Shown piece after piece: positions 17,548-24,571 of a stretch of DNA of 64,000 nt (positions within the stretch are counted from its first letter, which is position 1; the number at the start of each line of letters is the position of its first letter). The notes beneath the pieces are model-generated. The model did not search any database. It worked only from the letters and a program-made list of their open reading frames with translations, and was not told where the DNA came from. A program made the position numbers and the translations under genes. Location of the stretch: positions 145,474-209,473 of the forward strand of contig NZ_FYDX01000014.1 of assembly GCF_900187455.1 (NCBI RefSeq), in the 5' to 3' direction. This stretch comes from Pseudomonas sp. Irchel 3E13. GTDB lineage: Bacteria > Pseudomonadota > Gammaproteobacteria > Pseudomonadales > Pseudomonadaceae.

Positions 17548-17589
17548 TACCCCGCCCCGAAGTTGCGAAAGCAATTTTGAGGCAAACAG

Positions 17590-17617
17590 AAAAGCCCGCC
17601 TTGCGCGGGCTTTTTTG
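17590..17617 (+). terminator. Rho-independent terminator of tRNA-Met
   Basis: Stem AAAAGCCCGC / GCGGGCTTTT with a 5-base loop followed by further T residues, 43 bases after the tRNA. Confidence 0.9.
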
Positions 17618-17657
17618 TTTCTGTCGTTTGGGTTTTCCCGCACCCAGAACCAGGAAA

Positions 17658-17707
17658 GACATGGCCTCTTTAGGCGCGGGTTTACCCGCGCCTAAAGAGG
17701 CCATGTC
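17658..17707. repeat. Perfect 50-base hairpin (23-bp arms)
   Basis: Two exact 23-base arms beginning GACATGGCCTCTTTAGG and ending CCTAAAGAGGCCATGTC, separated by only TTTA. It lies between the tRNA terminator and the 3' end of metE. There is no T-run, and it shares no core with the REP subtypes in this window. It could be a metE 3' structure or a small hairpin element. Confidence 0.85.
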
Positions 17708-17737
17708 ATTTGAGCAATCACCTACTACTCACGGGCA

Positions 17738-20035
17738 TCACACCAACGCCTTATCCCCGCGCAACTCCCGCGCCGCCGCCACCATATTCACCAGTGCCGC
17801 CTCCGTCTCCGGCCAGCCTCGCGTCTTCAGCCCGCAGTCCGGGTTGACCCACAGACGCTCGGCCGGAATTCGCCTGGCCGCCTTGCGCAGCAGTTTGACC
17901 ATCTCTTCCTTGGTCGGCACGCGCGGCGAGTGGATGTCGTAGACGCCCGGGCCGATTTCGTTCGGGTAGTCGAACTTCTCGAACGCTTCCAGCAGTTCCA
18001 TGTCCGAACGCGAGGTCTCGATGGTGATGACGTCGGCGTCCATCGCGGCGATCGATTCGATCACATCATTGAACTCGCTGTAGCACATGTGGGTGTGGAT
18101 CTGGGTGTCGTCACGCACACCGGAGGCGCACAGGCGGAAGGCTTCGGTCGCCCACTCCAGGTAGTGCCCCCACGCGCTCTGGCGCAGCGGCAGGCCTTCG
18201 CGGAAGGCGGCTTCGTCGATCTGCACGATCTTGATGCCGGCGGCTTCCAGGTCCAGCACTTCGTCGCGGATCGCCAGCGCCAACTGCCGCGCCTGGACTT
18301 CACGGCTCACGTCTTCCCGCGGGAACGACCACATCAGCATGGTCACCGGGCCGGTCAGCATGCCCTTCATCACTTTGTCGGTCAGGCCCTGCGCGTAGCG
18401 GATCCACTCCACGGTCATGGCTTTCGGACGGCTCAGGTCACCGAAGATCACCGCCGGTTTCACACAACGCGAACCGTAGCTCTGCACCCAGCCAAAGCGG
18501 GTGAACACATAACCGTCGAGCTGCTCGGCAAAGTACTCGACCATGTCGTTGCGCTCGGCTTCACCGTGCACCAGCACGTCGAGGCCCAGTTGTTCCTGGA
18601 TCTGCACGGCGTGACGAATCTCGCTCTGCATCGCTTCGACGTAATCGGACTCGGTCAGCTTGCCCTGCTTGAAGGACTGCCGCGCCAGACGGATCGCCGA
18701 AGTCTGCGGGAAAGAACCGATGGTGGTGGTCGGGAACGCCGGCAGATCAAGGCCGGCACGTTGCTTGGCGATGCGCTGCTCGAAGGCGGAAAGGCGCTGG
18801 CTGTCGGCGGGTTTGATCGCCGCCAGACGCGCCTGTACCGCCGGCTTGTGAATGCGTGGCGACGCGGCGCGGCTGGCTTGCACCGCGCGGCTCTGTTCCA
18901 GCGCGGCAACCACCTCGGCGGCTTCGGGCGCGTTGACAGCCTGGGTCAGCACGGCGACTTCCTGGCACTTCTGCACGGCGAAGGCCAGCCAGCTTTTCAG
19001 TTCGGTATCCAGCTTGTCTTCGCGGCCCAGGTCTACCGGGCTGTGCAGCAGCGAGCAGGACGGCGCGACCCACAGACGGTCGCCCAGGCGAGCAGCGGCG
19101 TGACGCAGGACGTCCAGCGCCTTTTCCAGGTCGCAGCGCCAGACGTTACGGCCGTTGACCACGCCCAGGGACAGCACTTTGTAGGCCGGCAGACGGTCGA
19201 GGATGGTCGGGTACTGCTCCGGCGCGCGGACCAGATCGATGTGCAAACCCTCCACCGGAAGATTGGCGGCCAGGCCGAGGTTGTCTTCCAGGCCACCGAA
19301 GTAGGTGGCGATCATTTTCTTCAGCGGCGCCCGCTGCAGGATGTTGTAAACGCGCTCGTAGGCATTCTTCCAATCCTGTGGCAGATCGAGGACCAGAATC
19401 GGCTCATCGATCTGTACCCACTCCACGCCTTGCTCGGCCAGGCGATTGAAAATCTGGTCATACAGCGGCAGCAGGCGATCGACCAGGTCGAGCTTGTCGA
19501 ACTCGACCCCCTTGGTCTTGCCCAGCCACAGGTAGGTCAGCGGACCGATCACCACCGGCTTGACCGCATGACCAAGGGCCTTGGCTTCTTCGACTTCGTC
19601 GAACAGTTGTTCCCAGCTCAGTTCGAACTGCTGGTCGCCGCTGAACTCAGGCACCAGATAGTGGTAGTTGGTGTCGAACCACTTGGTCATTTCCTGGGCG
19701 TGGGCGCCGCCGCAACAACCGCCACTGACGCCACGGGCCATGGCGAACAGGGTCTGCAGGGTCGGCTTGGCAGCGCCGTGATTGCGGAAGCGCTCGGGGA
19801 TCACGCCGAAGGTCAGCGAGTGGGTCAGCACCTGGTCGTACCAGGCGAAATCGCCGACCGGCAGCAACTCGATGCCCGCATCTTTCTGCGCCTGCCAATG
19901 GCTGGCACGCAGGTCGCGGCCAACGGCGCGCAAGCCGGCTTCATCCAGTTCGCCTTTCCAGAAGGCTTCCTGTGCCTTTTTCAGTTCACGGTCGCGTCCG
20001 ATGCGTGGAAAGCCCAGGTTATGTGCCAAAGCCAT
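17738..20035 (-). CDS. metE: Cobalamin-independent methionine synthase
   Basis: Transfers the methyl group of 5-methyltetrahydropteroyl-triglutamate to homocysteine, the last step of methionine synthesis, in the cytoplasm (765 aa, normal length). N-terminal LGFPRIGRDRELKKA binds folate; zinc-site segments include VHGEAERNDMVEYFAEQ, MCYSEFND and NPDCGLKTRGW (catalytic Cys). Start: ATG before ALAHNLGF with AGGGAA upstream. It is divergent from an MTHFR-like gene across a spacer with a strong dyad. Pseudomonads also carry the B12-dependent MetH, so metE is normally controlled by methionine or B12 supply. Confidence 0.97.
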   Translation of the reverse strand: MALAHNLGFPRIGRDRELKKAQEAFWKGELDEAGLRAVGRDLRASHWQAQKDAGIELLPVGDFAWYDQVLTHSLTFGVIPERFRNHGAAKPTLQTLFAMARGVSGGCCGGAHAQEMTKWFDTNYHYLVPEFSGDQQFELSWEQLFDEVEEAKALGHAVKPVVIGPLTYLWLGKTKGVEFDKLDLVDRLLPLYDQIFNRLAEQGVEWVQIDEPILVLDLPQDWKNAYERVYNILQRAPLKKMIATYFGGLEDNLGLAANLPVEGLHIDLVRAPEQYPTILDRLPAYKVLSLGVVNGRNVWRCDLEKALDVLRHAAARLGDRLWVAPSCSLLHSPVDLGREDKLDTELKSWLAFAVQKCQEVAVLTQAVNAPEAAEVVAALEQSRAVQASRAASPRIHKPAVQARLAAIKPADSQRLSAFEQRIAKQRAGLDLPAFPTTTIGSFPQTSAIRLARQSFKQGKLTESDYVEAMQSEIRHAVQIQEQLGLDVLVHGEAERNDMVEYFAEQLDGYVFTRFGWVQSYGSRCVKPAVIFGDLSRPKAMTVEWIRYAQGLTDKVMKGMLTGPVTMLMWSFPREDVSREVQARQLALAIRDEVLDLEAAGIKIVQIDEAAFREGLPLRQSAWGHYLEWATEAFRLCASGVRDDTQIHTHMCYSEFNDVIESIAAMDADVITIETSRSDMELLEAFEKFDYPNEIGPGVYDIHSPRVPTKEEMVKLLRKAARRIPAERLWVNPDCGLKTRGWPETEAALVNMVAAARELRGDKALV

Positions 20036-20086
20036 TTGCAGTTCCCTCAACATAAAAGTGAATGAGGGAATTGTCGGGGCTCGCCT

Positions 20087-20107
20087 AAAATGAGACAAAC
20101 TCATTTT
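20087..20107. promoter_or_regulatory. Dyad between metE and the MTHFR-like gene
   Basis: AAAATGAG-ACAAA-CTCATTTT, a perfect 8-base inverted repeat with a 5-base spacer in the 218-base divergent spacer, 52 bases upstream of the metE start. It fits a LysR/MetR-type or repressor dimer site. No MetR gene and no cobalamin riboswitch were seen here. Confidence 0.5.
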
Positions 20108-20253
20108 CCTAACGATGATCTAGAGATCCCCTCATGTTGCATTTTTCCGGGAATGTCTTTTTCAAAGCAGTTTCGTACGGTCTCGGGCATGGACTCGCAG
20201 CCGACATGGCCCAGAATGGCCGCACGGTCAGCCCCCGCGGGTAACGAGAAATC

Positions 20254-21729
20254 ATGAATGTGTTGAAACAGGCGCTACGGCAAAAGCAGTTTGTGTGCGT
20301 CATGGAGTTCGTGCCCAAGCCGCAGCGTTTCGCCGCGTTCGAACAGGTGATGGCGCGTGGCATGTTCCGCGGCTGGCCGATGGTCGCGGCCATTGGCGAT
20401 CGCGTGGGCAGCGCGTTCGACCTGTCGCCCGAAGAGGCCTTCACCACCCTCACCCAGCCCGTCCCCGCCCTGCTGCACTTCTCCGGCAAAAACCGCGAGC
20501 GCCACGACCTGCTGGCGCAACTGGAACGGATGGACGCCCTCGGCCTCGACCAGTTGCTGATGCTCACCGGCGACCGCCTGCCGGGCCACCAGCCCGGCCA
20601 GCAACCGGTGCGCTACCTGGAATCGGTGCCGGCGTTGCAGATCGTTCGCCAGGCGCGGCCGGACTGGCTGCTCGGCGCTGCCCTCAACCCGTTCAAGTAC
20701 CGCGAGGAAGAAGGCGGCGCGCAGTATTTCAAGGCCGAAAAGAAGCTGGCCGCGGGCGCGGATTTCATGACCCTGCAACTTGGTTTCGACATGGACAAAT
20801 TCCGCGAAGCCTTCGACTGGATGAGCCGGCAACCGTCACCGAGGCCGCTGCTGGCCTGCATCATGAGCCTCACCCGCGGGCGGGCGAGCATGCTCGAACA
20901 GGTCGCCGGGGTCACGGTTTCACCGTCGATGCACGCGCTGATGGCGGCGGAAGAAGCCGTCTCGAAAGACCATGCCCAAGCCCGCAGCGTCGAGCGGCTG
21001 GCGCTGCAGATCATCGGCCTGCGACTGATCGGCTATGCGGGCATCCACCTCTCCGGCATCCACGAAGAGCGGCAATTGCGGGCGCTGGAACAGGCGCTCG
21101 ATCACTGGGAAGCGAAGGTCCACAGTTCGGAGCAGTGGGCGCAGGCCTGGGCCGCCAGTTGGCAAATGCCAGGCGTACCGCCTGTGACGTTCCATCCGCC
21201 AAACATGGACTGGCGCGCAGGCGAATCGCGGGTCAGCGCCTCACCTACGGAAAAGCTCCGCTATCACTTGCTGTCCGGTTTTCACGCGCAACTGTTCAGC
21301 CGCACCACCCTGCTGAGCCGCGCCTTCGGCTGGGCGGTGCAGCGACCGCTGTGGTCAACAGCCACGGGAGCACGCTGGCTGCACCGCATCGAACGCAGCC
21401 TGAAAAGGCCCTTGGTGGGATGCGACACCTGCGGCCGCTGCCGCCTTGAAGACACCCTCTACACCTGCCCGGAAACCTGTCCGAAAGGCCTGGCCAATGG
21501 GCCCTGCGGCGGCACCCAACTGAACCGTTGCGAGTTTGGCGACCGGGAATGTATTCACAGCATCAAGTACCGCATCGCCAAAGCCGTCGGGCAGACGGCG
21601 GTATTGAGCGAGCGGCTGATTCCCTGCGTGGAAGTGGGTAGGCGACATCAGAGTTCGTGGCCGCAGTGGTTCGAGGTGCAGACTCCGCCAGTGCCTTCTC
21701 GGGAATCCGTGACAACCATGGCGCCGTGA
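20254..21729 (+). CDS. MTHFR-like protein with Cys-rich C-terminal domain
   Basis: A 491-aa fusion. Residues 1 to about 300 form a methylenetetrahydrofolate reductase-like barrel: MEFVPKP at the active-site strand, LLMLTGDRLPGHQPG (the FAD/folate loop of MetF) and GADFMTLQLGFDMDKF. The C-terminal part has a Cys cluster starting at C390 (GCDTCGRC, CPETCPKG, GPCGGT), the signature of the MetV/MTHFR_C metal-binding domain that partners MetF in Wood-Ljungdahl organisms and some one-carbon degraders. It probably supplies or consumes methyl-THF in demethylation metabolism, or feeds the divergent metE. The electron donor is unclear. Confidence 0.8.
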   Translation: MNVLKQALRQKQFVCVMEFVPKPQRFAAFEQVMARGMFRGWPMVAAIGDRVGSAFDLSPEEAFTTLTQPVPALLHFSGKNRERHDLLAQLERMDALGLDQLLMLTGDRLPGHQPGQQPVRYLESVPALQIVRQARPDWLLGAALNPFKYREEEGGAQYFKAEKKLAAGADFMTLQLGFDMDKFREAFDWMSRQPSPRPLLACIMSLTRGRASMLEQVAGVTVSPSMHALMAAEEAVSKDHAQARSVERLALQIIGLRLIGYAGIHLSGIHEERQLRALEQALDHWEAKVHSSEQWAQAWAASWQMPGVPPVTFHPPNMDWRAGESRVSASPTEKLRYHLLSGFHAQLFSRTTLLSRAFGWAVQRPLWSTATGARWLHRIERSLKRPLVGCDTCGRCRLEDTLYTCPETCPKGLANGPCGGTQLNRCEFGDRECIHSIKYRIAKAVGQTAVLSERLIPCVEVGRRHQSSWPQWFEVQTPPVPSRESVTTMAP

Positions 21730-22188
21730 TCATTCAACGCCCAGATACAACCGATGCGACTTTGCAATCGCCTCGACCGTCACCTCGGCCACCCCCACAC
21801 CCCGTGCAATCTCTGGCCAGCGCACCACGGCGTCGTGCACCTCGCGAATGATCTGCTTCGCGTTCATGCCCCTGACCTGGCTGCCCACCGCGAGCAGATC
21901 ATCCAGGACAAAATTGTCGCGCTTGCCGTTGATGCTCATCTGATGGCTGCCCACCCAGAAGTTGCCGGGCATATACGACCACGTCACGTCATAGGCCGGC
22001 GAGAGGTACCAGGTGCCGTCGGTGTCGAGGAGAAAACCGATCTTCTTGGTGTGATCGTCCTGGTTGCGGGCGATGACGTTGAACACCATCCGCCGGAAAA
22101 ACTGCACGGCTTCTTCCCGCCCCAGCTTCAGTGAGCGCAGGACCGCGAAGGCTTCGGCGTAGGAGTATTCGCCGGGCTTCTTGTTCAT
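21730..22188 (-). pseudogene. HipA-family kinase remnant (C-terminal part)
   Basis: About 150 residues match the C-terminal lobe of HipA toxins: EYSYAEAFAVLRSL, the catalytic loop FNVIARNQDDHTKKIGFLLD, the metal-binding LSPAYDVTWSY and the MSINGKRDNF stretch. Full HipA proteins are about 430 residues; the N-terminal lobe with the ATP-binding loop is absent, and no other frame upstream encodes it. The open frame can be extended to 22254 with non-homologous sequence. No hipB is visible. Most likely a decayed toxin-antitoxin gene. Confidence 0.7.
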
Positions 22189-22318
22189 TGAAGAGCGCCA
22201 GCGAAGACGACCGTTGGCGTGCAGTGCTGAGGGAAAAATCTCTCCGCCATTCACGGCCTGTCTTCAGAAAACAACCGGATCGGTTTGTCATACGGTCCTG
22301 ACGTTTCCGGCACTGGCA

Positions 22319-22648
22319 TCAGACCAACGCCACACCCAACAACGGCCACCCCGCAACAGCCAACCACACCGCCGTCCGCGCCCGATACGGCAACAACAGC
22401 ACCAGCGCCAGCCCTGCCAACGAGATCAGCCCGAACCAGCCAATCGGTCCCATCGCCCAGCCCCAGGCCGCGACACTCGCGGCGAAGCTGGCCAACAGCG
22501 CCATCCAGCCGCCAACCCGCAGCACACGGCGCAGCATCAGCGAGGGGACGCGCTGCCAGACCTGCTTGAAGTGCCGCTCCAATCCCAGGCACAAAGCCAA
22601 CATGCCGCTGTAGGCCAGCAGCACGCCTGTGGATAACGCGATGCTCAT
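22319..22648 (-). CDS. DUF3325 membrane protein
   Basis: A 109-aa protein with three hydrophobic helices (LSTGVLLAYSGMLALCLGLE; GGWMALLASFAASVAAW; WFGLISLAGLALVLLLPY), typical of DUF3325, which in pseudomonads follows PepSY-type genes in iron-uptake operons. It starts 2 bases past the PepSY stop. The molecular role is unknown. Confidence 0.8.
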   Translation of the reverse strand: MSIALSTGVLLAYSGMLALCLGLERHFKQVWQRVPSLMLRRVLRVGGWMALLASFAASVAAWGWAMGPIGWFGLISLAGLALVLLLPYRARTAVWLAVAGWPLLGVALV

Positions 22649-22649
22649 C

Positions 22650-24248
22650 TCAATTCACCTCCAGGCTGGCGCTCGCGGCGCGTCGGGCGGGGCGTTCCTT
22701 GGGCGGTTGGCCGAGTTTCCAGCAGCACCCGCCGAGCACGGCGCCGATCAGGACGGTGGTGATTTCCAGGAGGAGGAAGTCGCCACGGTTGACGGTGTGG
22801 AAGTTCAGCAGCGGTAGGGTCAGGCATAGCAGCGCCGCCAGTCCGAGCTGTTCCTGCCAGGCGCGCAGCCATGGCCGGACGATGGCGTGGCCGAGGGTCG
22901 CCAGCCAGATCAGGAAGAACACCCGCACCTCCCAGCCGCCGCGCTGCGCCAGTTCCACCGGCAGCAGGCGGTTGGCCCAGAGCAGGCCGATGCAGGCCAG
23001 CGACAGACCGGCGACCGCGGCAACGTTGAAGCGCTCGGCAACGTGATACAGCAGCGCGCCGAGGGCGCCTTCGCTGTCGTGTCGGCGGCGGCGCTTGACG
23101 GTGAACAGCACCAATCCGGTGGCGATCATCGCGCAGCTCGCCAGGCCGCAAAGGAAGTACAGCCAGCGCATCGGGTAACCGCCGAACTGGGCGAAATGCA
23201 TGCCGGACATCACGCGCTGGGTCAGCAGGCTCGGGCGGCTCTCGGCGGGCGCGCGCAGCACCTTGCCGCTGACGCCGTCGAAGACCATGCTCTGGCCCTT
23301 GGTCAGTTCGATACGGTTGCCGAGGATCGGCCGTACTTCAATGCGCGCGTCGCTGCGCCCGGGGTTCTGGATCGACAACCCGGACAACGGGCCCATGGCC
23401 TTCTCCGCCTCGGCGAGCAGCGGCGCCAAAGGGGTCAATGATGCCGCTTCACCCCGGGCCCTGCCCGCCTCGCCGCCACGTCCGCCACTCGCATGTTCGC
23501 CTCGCGGCTGCCCCTGCTGACCCGCGTTTGGCGCGGCCGCATGCTGCGCCACCGGCATGCCGCGCAGGGCGCGGTTGAGCGCATCGCGGTCGCCATCGAA
23601 CAGCGCGTCGGACGCCGCCGGCATATAGATCAGGTAGAAAATCACCAGCCCGGTGTAGGTGATCATCAGGTGGAAGGGCAGCACCAGCACCGCCGTGGCG
23701 TTGTGCGCATCGAGCCAGGAGCGCTGGCCCTTGGCCGGGCGGAAGGTGAAGAACTCCTTGAAGAATTTCTTGTGGATAACGATGCCGCTGATCAGCGCCG
23801 CGAGCATCGCCATGGCCGCCAGCCCCACCACCCAGATGCCGATGTTGCGCGGCAGGTTGAGGGTGAAATGGAAGCGGAAGAAAAAGCTACCGCCCGCGGT
23901 TTCGCGCACGTCCAGCGACTCGCCGGTGTGCGGGTCGAGCGCGGTGCCGCCGCCACGGCGCTGCTCGCCGGCGGAAACGGTGAGGTTCGGCGAACGCTCG
24001 CCGGGCAGGCCGATATTCCAGGCGCTGGCGCCGGGATGATTACTTTGCAGGTAATCCAGCCCGCGCTGCACGGCCTCGTCCTGGCTAAGGTTGTGGGTCG
24101 GGATTTCCGGGCGCATCCAGCCGTCGATTTCCTTGTCGAACACCGCGAGGGTGCCAGTCAGAAAAATCGCGAACAGGACCCAGCCAAAGATCAGCCCGCT
24201 CCAGGTGTGCATCCACGAGAGCGATTGGGTGATGGTCTTCGGTTTCAT
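22650..24248 (-). CDS. PepSY-associated TM protein, probable ferrisiderophore reductase
   Basis: A 532-aa inner-membrane protein of the PiuB/PepSY_TM family: N-terminal WMHTWSGLIFGWVLFAIFL, FHLMITYTGLVIFYLIYMP, and several His residues placed to bind heme. Family members reduce or release iron from siderophores in the periplasm. Periplasmic residues about 232-270 form an unusual Gly/Ala/Gln/Arg-rich insert (QHAAAPNAGQQGQ, GGRGGEAGRARGE). It overlaps the DUF3649 gene by ATGA and lies in the pfe operon. Confidence 0.85.
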   Translation of the reverse strand: MKPKTITQSLSWMHTWSGLIFGWVLFAIFLTGTLAVFDKEIDGWMRPEIPTHNLSQDEAVQRGLDYLQSNHPGASAWNIGLPGERSPNLTVSAGEQRRGGGTALDPHTGESLDVRETAGGSFFFRFHFTLNLPRNIGIWVVGLAAMAMLAALISGIVIHKKFFKEFFTFRPAKGQRSWLDAHNATAVLVLPFHLMITYTGLVIFYLIYMPAASDALFDGDRDALNRALRGMPVAQHAAAPNAGQQGQPRGEHASGGRGGEAGRARGEAASLTPLAPLLAEAEKAMGPLSGLSIQNPGRSDARIEVRPILGNRIELTKGQSMVFDGVSGKVLRAPAESRPSLLTQRVMSGMHFAQFGGYPMRWLYFLCGLASCAMIATGLVLFTVKRRRRHDSEGALGALLYHVAERFNVAAVAGLSLACIGLLWANRLLPVELAQRGGWEVRVFFLIWLATLGHAIVRPWLRAWQEQLGLAALLCLTLPLLNFHTVNRGDFLLLEITTVLIGAVLGGCCWKLGQPPKERPARRAASASLEVN

Positions 24249-24532
24249 CCCAGGGTCTCCAGCAGTTGCGGCCAGAAGCCGATCACCGCCAGCGGCACGG
24301 CCAGCGCCAGCCCGGCCCAGGCGCGGGCAGCGCTGCGGCAGGCGAAGGCCCAGAGGATGACGCCGGTGTAGACGGCGAAGGACAGCAGGCTGGCGCTGAT
24401 CAGGGCGTCGACCTTGTCCAGCGGCAATAGCCGGGCCAGTGCGGCGGTGAAGGCATAGGTGAAGGCGTAACCGCCCAGAATCGCGGCGACGATGCGGGAG
24501 AGCATGGGCCAGGAGAAGGTTGTTGTTTTCAT
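24245..24532 (-). CDS. DUF3649 iron-uptake-associated membrane protein
   Basis: A 95-aa small membrane protein with three helices (LSRIVAAILGGYAFTYAFT; ALISASLLSFAVYTGVILWA; AGLALAVPLAVIGFWP), characteristic of DUF3649. It is positioned between the receptor gene and the PepSY protein and co-transcribed with them. Function unknown. Confidence 0.82.
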   Translation of the reverse strand: MKTTTFSWPMLSRIVAAILGGYAFTYAFTAALARLLPLDKVDALISASLLSFAVYTGVILWAFACRSAARAWAGLALAVPLAVIGFWPQLLETLG

Positions 24533-24571
24533 GGGGGGCTCATGTTTCCCGCTGGCCTTGAAGGTCTCTGA

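Noticed and set aside
17504..17704. 66-aa minus-strand frame ending GLEPRTPAL
   Set aside because: It is the antisense of tRNA-Met plus its terminator, a known false ORF type at tRNA genes.
17930..20065. 711-aa plus-strand open frame
   Set aside because: Antisense of metE, with no recognisable domain.
20036..20253. Cobalamin riboswitch upstream of metE
   Set aside because: The spacer is short and lacks a B12-box-like stretch or long folded leader.
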